Source: Catenulispora pinistramenti (GTDB taxonomy: Bacteria > Actinomycetota > Actinomycetes > Streptomycetales > Catenulisporaceae). Taken from it: DNA of 64,000 bases. Where the stretch lies: contig NZ_JAAFYZ010000025.1 in assembly GCF_018274385.1 (NCBI RefSeq), forward strand, positions 1 through 64,000. The letters are read 5' to 3'. Made by a program: the position numbers and the translations under genes. Below are positions 1 through 9,696 of this stretch, piece after piece (within the stretch, counting starts at the first letter, position 1; the number at the start of each line of letters is the position of its first letter). The notes under the pieces are model-generated. The model saw only the letters and a program-made list of their open reading frames with translations. It had not been told where the DNA came from and did no database searches.

Positions 1-23
1 CCGCCCGCCCGCACCTCGCCGCC

Positions 24-596
24 CTACCGCTTCGCCCATTCCTGAGCGGTCAGCTCGTAGCGAACTTCCCCGTGCTCGGAGCCCTCGATCGGCTCCAGCT
101 CGGGGAAGAACGTGCCCGCATGCGTCATCCCCAGCTTCTCCATGACGTTGCGCGACCCGCGGTTCACGAACATCGTCTCGGCCCACACCATCCGCACCCC
201 GAGCTCGGTGAACGCCTTGCGCAGCAGCGCCTGCGAGCCCTCGGTCGCGTACCCCTTCCCCCACGCCGCCTGTCGTAGCCGGTACCCGAGCTCGACCTCG
301 TCCAGCGGCCCCTCGGCCTTCGGCCGCAGGATGAACCAGCCGATGAACGCGCCGCCCTCCTTCTCGTGCGCGGCGAACAGGCCGAGCTTGTGGTCCCACT
401 TCTCCAGCCCCGCGAGGATCCGCGGCAGGATCCGCTCCCGGATCTCCTCCGGCGGCGTCGGCTTCCCGCCGGTCAGATAGCGCATCACCGCCGGGTCGCT
501 GTCCAGCTCGATCAGCAGCTCGGCGTCGTCGGCAGTGAACCGGCGCAGGAACAGGCGCTCGGTCTCCAGATAGGTATCCGTGTCGTAGGTATCCAC
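24..596 (-). CDS. GNAT family N-acetyltransferase (RimJ/RimL-like)
   Basis: Predicted 190-residue acetyl-CoA-dependent acetyltransferase; the substrate is not predictable. The N-terminus YLETERLFLRRF, the acetyl-CoA loop RQAAWGKGYATEG and the late NRGSRNVMEKLGM segment are typical of the RimJ/RimL-type GNAT fold. I chose the GTG at 596, just before the conserved beta strand. The frame stays open further upstream to about 803, but that part reads as arginine-rich shadow translation inside the next gene. It lies 25 bp downstream of the MocR-type gene on the same strand, so the two may be co-transcribed. The family is clear; the role is unknown. Confidence 0.85.
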   Translation of the reverse strand: MDTYDTDTYLETERLFLRRFTADDAELLIELDSDPAVMRYLTGGKPTPPEEIRERILPRILAGLEKWDHKLGLFAAHEKEGGAFIGWFILRPKAEGPLDEVELGYRLRQAAWGKGYATEGSQALLRKAFTELGVRMVWAETMFVNRGSRNVMEKLGMTHAGTFFPELEPIEGSEHGEVRYELTAQEWAKR

Positions 597-621
597 GTCC
601 CCGATCTTCGCCGAAGGAGCC

Positions 622-2142
622 TCAGGCCACCCACCGGTTTTCCTCCGGTACCGGCGGCAGCGCCGCCTCGCACCGGAACGCGGCCGCCAACCGCCGCACC
701 GCGTCGCGCAGCGTCTCCTCCGGCTGCGTGTAGGGGATCCTGAGCCGGTGCTCGAACGTCCCGGGGTCCACGCCGAACTGCGGCCCGCCGACCAGCCGCA
801 CACCGAACGCCGCGGCCCGGCCGGCCAGCTCCGACGACGACGGCTCGCCGAGGTCCACCCACAGCGACAGCCCGCCGGGCGGGCGGCGCCACGACCACCC
901 CGGCAGCTCCGCGGCCAGCGCCGCCTCCAGCGCGGCCCGCCGCCGCCGCAGCTGCTCGCGCCGCTGCTCGACGATCCCCCAGCCGCGCCGCAACAGCGCG
1001 GCGGCCAGGATCTGGTCCAGCACCGAGCCCGCCATGTCCATCGCCACCCGCTGCCCGGCCAGCTCGATGGCCATCCGCGGAGTGGTCCGGATCCAGCCGA
1101 TGCGCAGGCCGCCCCAGTGGCTTTTGGACATCGACCCGACGCTGATCACCTGCTCGGCCGACGCGCGCGAGACCGAGGCCGGGAACGGCACCGGAGCCGG
1201 GACGTCCAGGGCCATCTCCGAGATCGTCTCGTCGTTGACGATCCACGTGCCCGCCGCCCGCGCCGCGTCCGCCGCCTCGGCCCGGCGCTCGGCCGACATC
1301 AGCGCGCCGGTCGGGTTCTGGAAGTCCGGGATCAGGTAGGCCACCCGCGGCGCCGTCTGGCGCAGCTGCGCGACCAGCACGTCGGACTCGATGCCGTCCT
1401 CGCCCATCGGCACCGGCACCGGCCGCAGGCGGGCCCGGCGCATGGCCTCCAGGCTGTTCGGGTAGGTCGGGCTCTCCACCACGACCCGGTCCCCCGGACC
1501 GCACAACAGCCCCAGGGCCAGCACGTTGGCGTGCTGCGCGCCGGAGGTGATGACGATCTGGTCCGGGGTGGTCGGCAGGCCGCGCTCGGCATACCGCTCG
1601 GCGATCAGCTCGCGCAGTTCCGGCCAGCCGGCGTGGTAGTAGCCGGTGTTCGAGGTCAGACTCGCGATCGTGGGCGCGGACTCGGCCAACACCTCGGCCA
1701 TCAGCTCGCCGGGCATGCCGAAGGAGGCACAGGACAGGTCGATGGCGACGTCGGAATTGCCGGGCTGGCTGGGCAGCAGCCAGCCGCCGGAGACGTTCGG
1801 TCCGGCACCCGGGGGCAGCAGGGTCCAGGTACCGGAACCGCGCCGGCTCTCCAGAAAGCCGTCCTCGCGCAGCAGGTCATAGGCGGCTGTGACGGTGGTC
1901 CGGCTCATCCCCAGGGCCGCGGCCAGGTCGCGTTCGGCCGGCACCCGGGTCCGCAGCGCGATGCGGCCGTCCAGGATCAGGCCCCGGACAGTGTGCGCGA
2001 GCGCGCGGTAGGCCGGGCGGCGATCCGGCTCGGCGGCCTGGCCGGGCGCGCCGCCCAGATGCGCGACCTCCCGGATCAGCCGCGCCAGGCGAGTGCTGCC
2101 CACCGAGCGGTCGGTGGTCACGAGGTCCAACGGAGCAGCCAT
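622..2142 (-). CDS. MocR-type transcriptional regulator (GntR wHTH + aminotransferase fold), YczR-like
   Basis: 506 residues. An N-terminal GntR winged helix (about 45-110, with RDLAAALGMSRTTVTAAYDL) is joined to a fold-type I aminotransferase-like domain (about 130-500). Visible PLP-pocket residues are NPTG at 276-279, Asp304 in NDET and the Schiff-base Lys340 in SVGSMSKSHW. MocR proteins bind PLP as effector rather than catalysing transamination. The gene is divergent from a YczE-like membrane protein. A MocR subgroup called YczR is known to sit divergently beside yczE, so this is probably that regulator, controlling its neighbour and itself. The effector ligand cannot be read from sequence. 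Confidence 0.9.
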   Translation of the reverse strand: MAAPLDLVTTDRSVGSTRLARLIREVAHLGGAPGQAAEPDRRPAYRALAHTVRGLILDGRIALRTRVPAERDLAAALGMSRTTVTAAYDLLREDGFLESRRGSGTWTLLPPGAGPNVSGGWLLPSQPGNSDVAIDLSCASFGMPGELMAEVLAESAPTIASLTSNTGYYHAGWPELRELIAERYAERGLPTTPDQIVITSGAQHANVLALGLLCGPGDRVVVESPTYPNSLEAMRRARLRPVPVPMGEDGIESDVLVAQLRQTAPRVAYLIPDFQNPTGALMSAERRAEAADAARAAGTWIVNDETISEMALDVPAPVPFPASVSRASAEQVISVGSMSKSHWGGLRIGWIRTTPRMAIELAGQRVAMDMAGSVLDQILAAALLRRGWGIVEQRREQLRRRRAALEAALAAELPGWSWRRPPGGLSLWVDLGEPSSSELAGRAAAFGVRLVGGPQFGVDPGTFEHRLRIPYTQPEETLRDAVRRLAAAFRCEAALPPVPEENRWVA

Positions 2143-2174
2143 GCCACCCTCCCTAGATTGGCCCTACAGCTTCA

Positions 2175-2207
2175 GGCCACTTGACCCTCATCCTGATGGA
2201 AGTGGCC
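2175..2207. promoter_or_regulatory. Candidate MocR operator between the regulator and yczE-like gene
   Basis: A perfect 8-bp inverted repeat, GGCCACTT (2175-2182) and AAGTGGCC (2200-2207), flanks a smaller palindrome CATC-CT-GATG. It sits in the 140-bp divergent intergenic region. Symmetry and location suggest an operator; binding is inferred. Confidence 0.45.
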
Positions 2208-2282
2208 CGCGAGGGCAATCCCGCAGACCATTTCCGACCGATTCAGCGCCGACTCCGGCCCGGACCGACCCAGGAGGCCAGC

Positions 2283-3110
2283 ATGACCAGCACGGCACCA
2301 GCGGACCGCCGCTCCACCGCCGCTCCCGTGGCGGGCGACCGCGCCGAGCGCGCCATGCTCGGCCGGCACGAGCAGCGGATCGCCGCACCCCTGCCGGTCG
2401 GGGAGCTCGTGCGGGCCGCATTGGCCTGGTTCTCGGCCCTGATCCCCCGTGACCGCCGCGCGCACCGCATGGTCCAGCTCCAGCTCGGGCTGCTGCTCTA
2501 CGGCCTCAGCGACGGCATGATCCTGATGTCCGGGCTCGGCGCCAACCCGTGGGACGTGTTCCACCAGGGCCTGGCCAAGCACATCGGCCTGCCGGTCGGC
2601 ACGACGGTGATCCTGGTCGGCGTGGCCGTCATGCTGCTGTGGATCCCGATCCGGCAGAAGCCGGGCTTCGGCACGCTGTGCAACGTGGTCGTGGTCGGCC
2701 TGGCGATGGACGCCGCGATGGCCTGGACGCCGACCCCGCACGTGTGGTGGCTGCGCTGGGGCGAGATGGTCGGCGGCATCGTCCTGAACGGCGTGGCGAC
2801 CGGCGCCTACATCGGGGCCGGCATGGGCCCCGGCCCGCGCGACGGCGTGATGACCGGCTACGCGACCCGCGGCCGCTCGATCCGGGTGGTCCGCACCTCG
2901 ATGGAGGTCGCGGTCCTGGCCGTGGGCTGGCTCCTGGGCGGCACGGTCGGCATCGGGACGGCGGCCTACGCGCTGCTGATCGGGCCGCTGGCGCACCGGT
3001 TCATCCCGCTGCTGGCGATCAAGCCGAAGGACGGTGCCGCACCGCGCGCGCCGAAGGCCGAGAAGCCCCGCCGGGTGGCGGCCGGACACTTCGCGTCAGA
3101 GAACTGCTAG
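2283..3110 (+). CDS. YczE/YitT-like integral membrane protein
   Basis: 275 residues with about five hydrophobic segments. It carries motifs usual in YczE-like proteins: SGLGANPWDVFHQG in the first transmembrane region, GMGPGPRDGVMTG in the middle and GIGTAAYALLIGPL near the end. The ATG at 2283 follows a good ribosome-binding site (CAGGAGG at 2270-2276); an in-frame ATG at 2181 would fall in the presumed operator. The C-terminal tail is basic and cytoplasmic-looking. YczE proteins are membrane proteins of unresolved transport or enzyme function. The divergent MocR regulator supports the YczR-YczE pairing. Confidence 0.85.
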   Translation: MTSTAPADRRSTAAPVAGDRAERAMLGRHEQRIAAPLPVGELVRAALAWFSALIPRDRRAHRMVQLQLGLLLYGLSDGMILMSGLGANPWDVFHQGLAKHIGLPVGTTVILVGVAVMLLWIPIRQKPGFGTLCNVVVVGLAMDAAMAWTPTPHVWWLRWGEMVGGIVLNGVATGAYIGAGMGPGPRDGVMTGYATRGRSIRVVRTSMEVAVLAVGWLLGGTVGIGTAAYALLIGPLAHRFIPLLAIKPKDGAAPRAPKAEKPRRVAAGHFASENC

Positions 3111-3149
3111 CCGTCGGCGATCGGCCGCGACCCGCGGCCGTTTCAGACT

Positions 3150-3194
3150 CCGGAGCACGTCTTCCTCGGTGGGGCCTTGGGGGACGTGCTCCGG
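3150..3194. terminator. Inverted repeat between convergent genes
   Basis: A perfect 12-bp stem, CCGGAGCACGTC (3150-3161) with GACGTGCTCCGG (3183-3194), encloses a 21-nt loop. It lies between the ends of the YczE-like gene and the oppositely oriented oxidoreductase gene, so it could terminate either. No clear T-run follows. Confidence 0.5.
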
Positions 3195-3214
3195 TCGTTC
3201 GGCACCGGCGCCGA

Positions 3215-3685
3215 TCAGCCGCCGCGCACCTTGCTCGGCCTGATCCGCGTGGCGACTGAGTACTTGGCCATCACTTCGCCGACCGTGCTCTTGAACTCGG
3301 CGGCGGCGCGGGCCCGGTACTTCGCCTCGAACTCCGGCATCTCGCCGGCCGTCGGGTAGCCGTCCAGCATCTCCACGTCGCCGGTGAAGACCGACACCTC
3401 CAAGTCGTGCGCACCGCCGTCGAAGTGCAGCGCCACGGTCGGCCGCGCCTTGAGCGAGCGCAGCCGGGCCGCGGTGTCCATGTGGTAGATCAGGAAGCTG
3501 CCGTCACCCCACTCGTCGTCCTCGTCCGGGGTCCACAGGAACCACACCGGGTTCGGCTGCGGAACACCGGAGGAATTGACGGTGACCAGCCAGATGATCT
3601 CCTCCTCGGCCAGGCGCCGGCGGATGGTCCGGCCGTATTCGGTGGCGGGCTCCGGAAGGATGTGCGCGCGAGCGGGATCGTTCAT
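3215..3685 (-). CDS. PPOX-class F420-dependent oxidoreductase, split-barrel fold
   Basis: 156 residues in the split beta-barrel (pyridoxamine 5'-phosphate oxidase-like) superfamily. The sequence IIWLVTVNSSGVPQPNPVWF is followed by FLIYHMDTAARLRSLKARP and VALHFDGGAHDLEVSVFTG, which is the strand pattern of the actinobacterial F420-dependent subgroup typified by Rv3369. The expected role is F420H2-linked reduction of a small molecule; the substrate is unknown. It stands between oppositely oriented neighbours, with the SseB-like gene upstream on the same strand (28 bp gap). Confidence 0.85.
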   Translation of the reverse strand: MNDPARAHILPEPATEYGRTIRRRLAEEEIIWLVTVNSSGVPQPNPVWFLWTPDEDDEWGDGSFLIYHMDTAARLRSLKARPTVALHFDGGAHDLEVSVFTGDVEMLDGYPTAGEMPEFEAKYRARAAAEFKSTVGEVMAKYSVATRIRPSKVRGG

Positions 3686-3713
3686 GAATTCACGATAGCC
3701 ACGCGATCGGCGA

Positions 3714-4472
3714 CTACGCGATCAGCTTCAGGACGGCGCTGCACAGATCCTGCGGCAGGATGAAGGAGTCAGACTCCTTCATATCCAGCACCACCCCGTC
3801 CACGCCGTCGTAATCGGCCAGCTCGAACAACATCGCGGCGGGCATGTCCGCGGCCCCGGTGACACCGGGATCACGCTTCTGGTGCGCCGCGTAGAGGTCG
3901 GGCGCGGTGAACGCCATGACGTAGTTGCCCGGCGGCTTCAGCAGGGCGACGACGCGGGGCCGTCCGGTGTCGTCTACCGGGACCACGTAGTGCTGGAAGC
4001 CGGCCAGCCGCTCGCCGAGGTCGTCAGCGCTCTCATTCAGCGCCGTCTCGACCTCCAGCGCGCCGATCCAGCGCGCGAGGAAGTCCAGCACGGCGTCGTC
4101 GATCCCGACCGACCAGCCGTGCTCGGCCAGCCCGGCCGGGTTCACCTGGATCTGCGACACGGCGTGGCCGAGCGCGCCGAACAGCTCCACGCCCCGCACC
4201 GGGCCGCCGGCCGCGGCGAACGCCGAACCGGCCTCGATCGCGGCGGCCACCTGCTCGGCATCGGTGAACACCCACAGCTGTCCGGGAGCCGGCGCCTGGC
4301 CGAGGGCCGGTGTCGGGATCATGCTGTCGTAGACCTTGCGGTCCGGGAACACCTCACTGAGCCACAGCATCGGGGCGTACCAGCCGTCGTGGGCGAGCAG
4401 TGCGCGCACCACGTCGCTCTCCGACGCCTCCCCGCGTGCGTAATCGGCCAGAACTCCGGTCACAGCAGCCAT
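3714..4472 (-). CDS. SseB-like protein of unknown function
   Basis: 252 residues, soluble, no signal peptide. The stretch LWVFTDAEQVAAAI followed by GVELFGALGHAVSQIQVNPAG resembles the SseB N-terminal domain, where a residue-list sheet ends in a 'vNPg' strand. The C-terminal part, with LLKPPGNYVMAFTAPDLYAAH, may be a second related unit. Catalytic residues are not evident. The assignment is tentative. The ATG at 4472 is the only good start. Confidence 0.55.
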   Translation of the reverse strand: MAAVTGVLADYARGEASESDVVRALLAHDGWYAPMLWLSEVFPDRKVYDSMIPTPALGQAPAPGQLWVFTDAEQVAAAIEAGSAFAAAGGPVRGVELFGALGHAVSQIQVNPAGLAEHGWSVGIDDAVLDFLARWIGALEVETALNESADDLGERLAGFQHYVVPVDDTGRPRVVALLKPPGNYVMAFTAPDLYAAHQKRDPGVTGAADMPAAMLFELADYDGVDGVVLDMKESDSFILPQDLCSAVLKLIA

Positions 4473-4508
4473 GAACGCAAGTCAATCAAAGCTCGCCGAC
4501 ACAGGACA

Positions 4509-4540
4509 AGGGCGGGCCGGGATCGCTCCCGGCCCGCCCT
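4509..4540 (-). terminator. Strong hairpin downstream of aspS
   Basis: A perfect 14-bp stem with a TCGC loop, starting AGGGCGGGCCGGGA, lies 25 bp past the aspS stop on the minus strand. No long T-run follows, as is common in high-GC actinomycetes. Confidence 0.8.
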
Positions 4541-4564
4541 GGCTCGCTTCTCAAGCGCTTGGCA

Positions 4565-6409
4565 TCAGGCCCGCGCGGCGCCGTCCTTGGCCGCCGCGTC
4601 CTTGCCGCCCTTGTCCTGGGCGTTCTTGTCCTGGCTGTTCTTGTCCTGGCCGCCCTTGGGCTCGAAGACCGCGTCCACTCCGGCCTCCTTGCGCTGCGCC
4701 GCCGTGATCGGCGTCGGTGCGCCGGTCAGCGGGTCGCCGCCGGTGGCGGTCTTCGGGAACGCCATCACGTCGCGGATGGTGTCCGCACCGGTCAGCAGCG
4801 CGACCAGGCGGTCCAGGCCGAACGCGATCCCGCCGTGCGGCGGCGGACCGTAGTTGAAGGCCTCCAGCAGGAAGCCGAACTGCGACTGCGCCTCCTGCTG
4901 GGAGAGCCCGATCGCGGTGAAGGCCCGCTCCTGCACGTCCTTGCGGTGGATACGGATCGACCCGCCGCCCAGCTCAGTACCGTTGAGGACGATGTCGTAG
5001 GCATTGGACAGGGCCGAGCCGGGGTCCTTGTCGAAGGTGTCCAGGCTCTCGGCGGTCGGCGCGGTGAACGGGTGGTGCACCGCGTGCCAGCCGGTCTGCT
5101 CGCCGGCCGCGTCCTCGATCGGCTCGAACATCGGGAAGTCCACCACCCACAGGAACTTCCACGCGCTCTCCTCGATCAGCTCGCCGCGCTTGCCGATCTC
5201 CAGCCGGGCCGCGCCGAGCAGTTCCTGCGAGGCGGCCCGCTTGCCGGCCGCGAAGAAGACCGCGTCGCCGGGCTTGGCCCCGACCTTGTCGGCGAGCCCG
5301 GACAGGTGCGCCTCAGAAAGGTTCTTGGCCACCGGGCCGCGCAGCTCGCCGGTCTCGGCGTCGATGACCACATAGGCCAGGCCGCGGGCGCCGCGCGCCT
5401 TGGCCCAGTCCTGCCAGGCGTCCAGCTCCTTGCGGGTCTGGGCCGCGCCGCCGGGCATCACCACGGCGCCGACGTAGGGGGCCTGGAACACCCGGAACTC
5501 GGTACCGGCGAAGTACTCGGTCAGCTCGGTGAGCTCCTGGCCGAAGCGCAGGTCCGGCTTGTCCGAGCCGTAGCGGTCCATCGCCTCGTGGTACTTCATG
5601 CGCGGCAGCGGCAGCGGGATCTCGACGCCCAGCGTCTCCTTCCACACCGCGGCCACGATCGCCTCGCCGACCTTCAGGATGTCCTCCTGGTCGACGAACG
5701 AGGCCTCGACGTCCAGCTGCGTGAACTCCGGCTGCCGGTCGGCCCGGAAGTCCTCGTCCCGGTAGCAGCGCGCGATCTGGTAGTAGCGCTCCAGGCCGGC
5801 GACCATCAGCAGCTGCTTGAACAGCTGCGGGGACTGCGGCAGCGCGTACCAGGTGCCCGGCTGCAGGCGCACCGGGACCAGGAAGTCGCGCGCGCCCTCG
5901 GGGGTGGAACGGGTCAGCGTCGGGGTCTCGACGTCGAGGAAGCCGTGCTCCTCCATGACGTCCCGGATGACCTTGGTGGCCTTGGAGCGCATCCGCAGGG
6001 CCCGGGCCATCGGCTCGCGCCGGATGTCGAGGTAGCGGTACTTCAGCCGCATCTCCTCGTTGATGTTCGAGCTCTTGTGCTCCTCGATCGGGAACGGCAG
6101 CGGCGCGGCCGGGGACAGCACCTCGACGGTGTCCACCACGACCTCGATCGCGCCGGTGGGCAGGTCCGGGTTCTCGTTGCCGCCGGGGCGCTCGCGCACC
6201 TCGCCGGTGGCCACCACGCAGTACTCGTTGCGCAGGTCGTGCACGGACTCGCTCTCGCGGACCACCACCTGCACGAAACCGGACGCGTCCCGCAGATCCA
6301 GGAAGGTGACGCCCCCGTGGTCGCGCCGCCGGGCGACCCACCCGGCCAGCGTGACGGTGGTTCCGGCGTCGGACGCACGAAGCGTTCCCGCTTCATGGGT
6401 GCGGATCAC
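4565..6409 (-). CDS. aspS: Aspartyl-tRNA synthetase
   Basis: 614 residues, a class II synthetase that charges tRNA-Asp with aspartate in the cytoplasm. It shows the N-terminal OB-fold anticodon domain ([21 protein letters not shown]), motif 2 ([20 protein letters not shown]) and motif 3 ([14 protein letters not shown]), plus the bacterial GAD insertion around residues 300-420. The length fits bacterial AspRS with an extra about 30-residue Lys/Asp/Gly-rich tail ([16 protein letters not shown]), which looks disordered and is not needed for catalysis. The start ATG overlaps the hisS stop by 4 bp, so the two are translationally coupled. It may be a non-discriminating enzyme; sequence alone does not decide this. 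Confidence 0.97.
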   Translation of the reverse strand: MIRTHEAGTLRASDAGTTVTLAGWVARRRDHGGVTFLDLRDASGFVQVVVRESESVHDLRNEYCVVATGEVRERPGGNENPDLPTGAIEVVVDTVEVLSPAAPLPFPIEEHKSSNINEEMRLKYRYLDIRREPMARALRMRSKATKVIRDVMEEHGFLDVETPTLTRSTPEGARDFLVPVRLQPGTWYALPQSPQLFKQLLMVAGLERYYQIARCYRDEDFRADRQPEFTQLDVEASFVDQEDILKVGEAIVAAVWKETLGVEIPLPLPRMKYHEAMDRYGSDKPDLRFGQELTELTEYFAGTEFRVFQAPYVGAVVMPGGAAQTRKELDAWQDWAKARGARGLAYVVIDAETGELRGPVAKNLSEAHLSGLADKVGAKPGDAVFFAAGKRAASQELLGAARLEIGKRGELIEESAWKFLWVVDFPMFEPIEDAAGEQTGWHAVHHPFTAPTAESLDTFDKDPGSALSNAYDIVLNGTELGGGSIRIHRKDVQERAFTAIGLSQQEAQSQFGFLLEAFNYGPPPHGGIAFGLDRLVALLTGADTIRDVMAFPKTATGGDPLTGAPTPITAAQRKEAGVDAVFEPKGGQDKNSQDKNAQDKGGKDAAAKDGAARA

Positions 6410-7668
6410 TTCAGTTTCTCCTGAATCGTTGTGAGGATGCCGTCGAGGGAGGCAGACTCCTGCTCCCCCGTCGCCAGTTCCTTGATCTGAATGACGTTCT
6501 CTGCGATGTCCCGCTCGCCGAGGATCAGCGCGTAGCGCGCCCCGGACCGGTCGGCGGCCTTCATCGCGGCCTTCATGCCCTTGCCGCCGTAGCCGAAGTC
6601 GGCGGCGACCCCGGACCGGCGCAGCGTGGTGACCAGCTCGAACAACCGCTCACGGGCCGCGTCGCCCAGCGGCACCGCGAACACCGCCAGCTGCTCGGCG
6701 CCCGGCAGTTCCCGGCCCTCGGCCTGCACGGCGAGGATGGTGCGGTCCACGCCCAGCGCCCAGCCGACGCTCGGCAGGTTCGGGCCGCCCAGGTCCTCGG
6801 ACAGCCCGTCGTAGCGGCCGCCGGCGCCGATCGCGGTCGGCGAGCCGGTGATGCCGCTGTGCACGAACTCGAAGGTGGTGCGGGTGTAGTAGTCCAGGCC
6901 GCGGACCAGCTTGGGGTCGTCGACGAAGGCCACGCCGGCCGCGGTGAGCAGGCGCCGGACCTCCTCGTGGTAGACCTTGCACTCCTCGCAGAGGTTGTCG
7001 CTGATCAGCGGGACGCCGGTGAGCTGCTTCTGCACCGCCTCGCGCTTGTCGTCCAGCACCCGCAGCGGGTTGATCTCCGCGCGCTTGCGGGTCTCCTCGT
7101 CCAGGTCCAGGCCGCGCAGGAACTCCTGAAGCTTCTCCCGGTAGGCCGGACGGCACTTCTGGTCGCCGAGGGAGTTCAGCAGGAGCGTGTACTCGGTGAG
7201 GCCCAGGCCCCGGTAGATGTCGTCGCCGATGATCAGCAGCTCGGCGTCCAGGGCCGGATCCTCCGCGCCCAGCGCCTCGGCGCCGACCTGGGAGAAGTGA
7301 CGGTAGCGGCCGCGCTGCTGCTTCTCGTAGCGGTAGAAGGAGCCGGAGTACCAGAGCTTCACCGGCAGGCTGCCGCGGATCAGGTTCGCCTGCAGGGCGG
7401 CGCGCAGCACCGAGGCCGTGCCCTCGGGGCGCAGCGTGATGTCGTCGCCGCCGCGGGTGGTGAAGGAGTACATCTCCTTGGTGACGATGTCCGTGCTCTC
7501 GCCGACGCCGCGCTTGAACATGGCGGTCAGTTCGAAGGCCGGGGTCTCGACGTAGCCGTAGCCGGCCGCGCGCAGCGGCGCGGCCATGGCCTCGCGCACC
7601 GCGAGGTAGGCCGCCGAGTCGGGCGGGAGGATGTCGAAGGTGCCCGGCGCGTTCTTGAAGGTGCTCAT
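6406..7668 (-). CDS. hisS: Histidyl-tRNA synthetase
   Basis: 420 residues, a class II synthetase. Motif 1 lies near [11 protein letters not shown], motif 2 is [21 protein letters not shown], and histidine-specific elements include [15 protein letters not shown] and GAGGRYDGL. The C-terminal anticodon-binding domain contains [20 protein letters not shown]. It sits 17 bp after the MBL hydrolase gene and overlaps aspS by 4 bp (ATGA), forming the block MBL-hisS-aspS, a common arrangement in this part of actinobacterial chromosomes. Confidence 0.97.
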   Translation of the reverse strand: MSTFKNAPGTFDILPPDSAAYLAVREAMAAPLRAAGYGYVETPAFELTAMFKRGVGESTDIVTKEMYSFTTRGGDDITLRPEGTASVLRAALQANLIRGSLPVKLWYSGSFYRYEKQQRGRYRHFSQVGAEALGAEDPALDAELLIIGDDIYRGLGLTEYTLLLNSLGDQKCRPAYREKLQEFLRGLDLDEETRKRAEINPLRVLDDKREAVQKQLTGVPLISDNLCEECKVYHEEVRRLLTAAGVAFVDDPKLVRGLDYYTRTTFEFVHSGITGSPTAIGAGGRYDGLSEDLGGPNLPSVGWALGVDRTILAVQAEGRELPGAEQLAVFAVPLGDAARERLFELVTTLRRSGVAADFGYGGKGMKAAMKAADRSGARYALILGERDIAENVIQIKELATGEQESASLDGILTTIQEKLK

Positions 7669-7685
7669 GATGTTCGTGGATGTCC

Positions 7686-8381
7686 CTACATACCGCGGGG
7701 TTTCACCGACAGCGGCGCGGCTTCCGTCAAGAACGGGTTCGTGGCGCGCTCGCGGCCGATCGTGGTCTGGGGGCCGTGGCCGGACAGGACGACGGTCTCG
7801 TCCGACAGCGGCAGGCAGACGCGGGCCAGTGACGCCAGCAACTCTTCGCGGTCACCGCCGGGCAGGTCCCAGCGGCCGACTGCTCCGGCGAACAGGAGGT
7901 CCCCGGTGAAGAGCACCTGCGGGATGTCCTGTTGCTCGGGAGTCCGGAACGTCACTGAGCCCTTGGTATGGCCCGGGGTGTGGTCAACGGTGATCTCCAG
8001 ACCGGCCAGGCTCAGCACGACGCCGTCGGTGAGTTCCTTGACGTCGTCCGGCTCGACGAACTTCGCCTGCCCGAAGACCGGCGTGCCCGGGGCGATGCCC
8101 AGCCACTTCTGCGGGTCGGTGAGCATGCCGCGGTCGCCGGGGTGGATGTAGGCCGGGACACCGTAGTCGCCGCAGACCGGGACGACGCTCATGGTGTGGT
8201 CGACGTGGCCGTGCGTCAGCAGGACCGCGACCGGCTGCAGCCTGTGCTCCCGGACGACTTCCTCGACCCCCGCCGCGGCGGCCTCGCCGGGATCGATGAT
8301 CACGCACTGTTCCCCGGCGCCGGGCGCCACGAGATAGCAGTTCGCACCCAGGCTTCCGGCTGGGAATCCGGCGACAAGCAC
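7686..8381 (-). CDS. MBL-fold metallo-hydrolase (glyoxalase II-like)
   Basis: 231 residues. The metal-binding motif HGHVDH is seen in [21 protein letters not shown], followed by downstream metal ligands in [28 protein letters not shown] and VLSGHGPQT. This is the glyoxalase II-like branch of the metallo-beta-lactamase superfamily, binuclear-metal hydrolases of thioesters or related substrates. The start is a GTG at 8381. It is the first gene of the leftward hisS-aspS block, and the physiological substrate is unknown. Confidence 0.88.
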   Translation of the reverse strand: MLVAGFPAGSLGANCYLVAPGAGEQCVIIDPGEAAAAGVEEVVREHRLQPVAVLLTHGHVDHTMSVVPVCGDYGVPAYIHPGDRGMLTDPQKWLGIAPGTPVFGQAKFVEPDDVKELTDGVVLSLAGLEITVDHTPGHTKGSVTFRTPEQQDIPQVLFTGDLLFAGAVGRWDLPGGDREELLASLARVCLPLSDETVVLSGHGPQTTIGRERATNPFLTEAAPLSVKPRGM

Positions 8382-8664
8382 GCGCGCCCCACACTTTGTT
8401 CGGTCGATGCGGTTTGGAGATTTCCCTACGCAGGCTACCGGGGGCGCCGGTCCCTTTGCGAACTCATTGGAAGCTCACAGGTGATTTCTAGGGAACGCAC
8501 CGTACACTGTGCCGCTGAAGCCAGACACGTTCAAGATCTTTCAGTGTCGGCCACGGACACATTCCGAAGAGACACCGCACGACGACTAACGACATCCAAG
8601 ACACTCGAGACACTCGACACGACCTCGGCCGGCAGCGTCCGGCCCACTATCCGGAGGCGAATCG

Positions 8665-9489
<825 letters not shown>

Positions 9490-9564
9490 ACGGCGACCGG
9501 GACCTGTGCACCTGGCACAGCTCGGGCGGCGTTCGAGGAACAGCGGTTCGATTCCGGAACGTGA

Positions 9565-9596
9565 CGCGGGCCGTCCCCTCACTGGGACGGTCCGCG
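9565..9596 (+). terminator. Hairpin after the cyclophilin gene
   Basis: A 13-bp stem with one G.U pair (CGCGGGCCGTCCC and GGGACGGTCCGCG) and a 6-nt loop lies 75 bp past the stop codon and before the DUF349 gene. Confidence 0.75.
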
Positions 9597-9696
9597 CTAT
9601 TGTGTCCCACTGGATGACCGGGACCCGGATCCGTGCAGGTGTATGTGGCGGACCGGTCCGCAGATACCCCGGTCCAGCAGAACTTGGAGGCTCATC

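Noticed and set aside
748-2184. Long plus-strand open frame antisense to the MocR gene
   Set aside because: Arg/Pro/Gln/His-rich composition typical of the complement of a high-GC gene; no domain or ribosome-binding site.
4559-6424. 621-codon plus-strand frame opposite aspS
   Set aside because: It mirrors aspS completely and has low-information Arg/Leu/Val/Gly composition. AspS has all class II motifs.
9500-9560. tRNA-like T-arm sequence GGTTCGATTCC after the cyclophilin gene
   Set aside because: Only three of five T-stem pairs form, and no matching acceptor, D-arm, anticodon arm or CCA end could be found.
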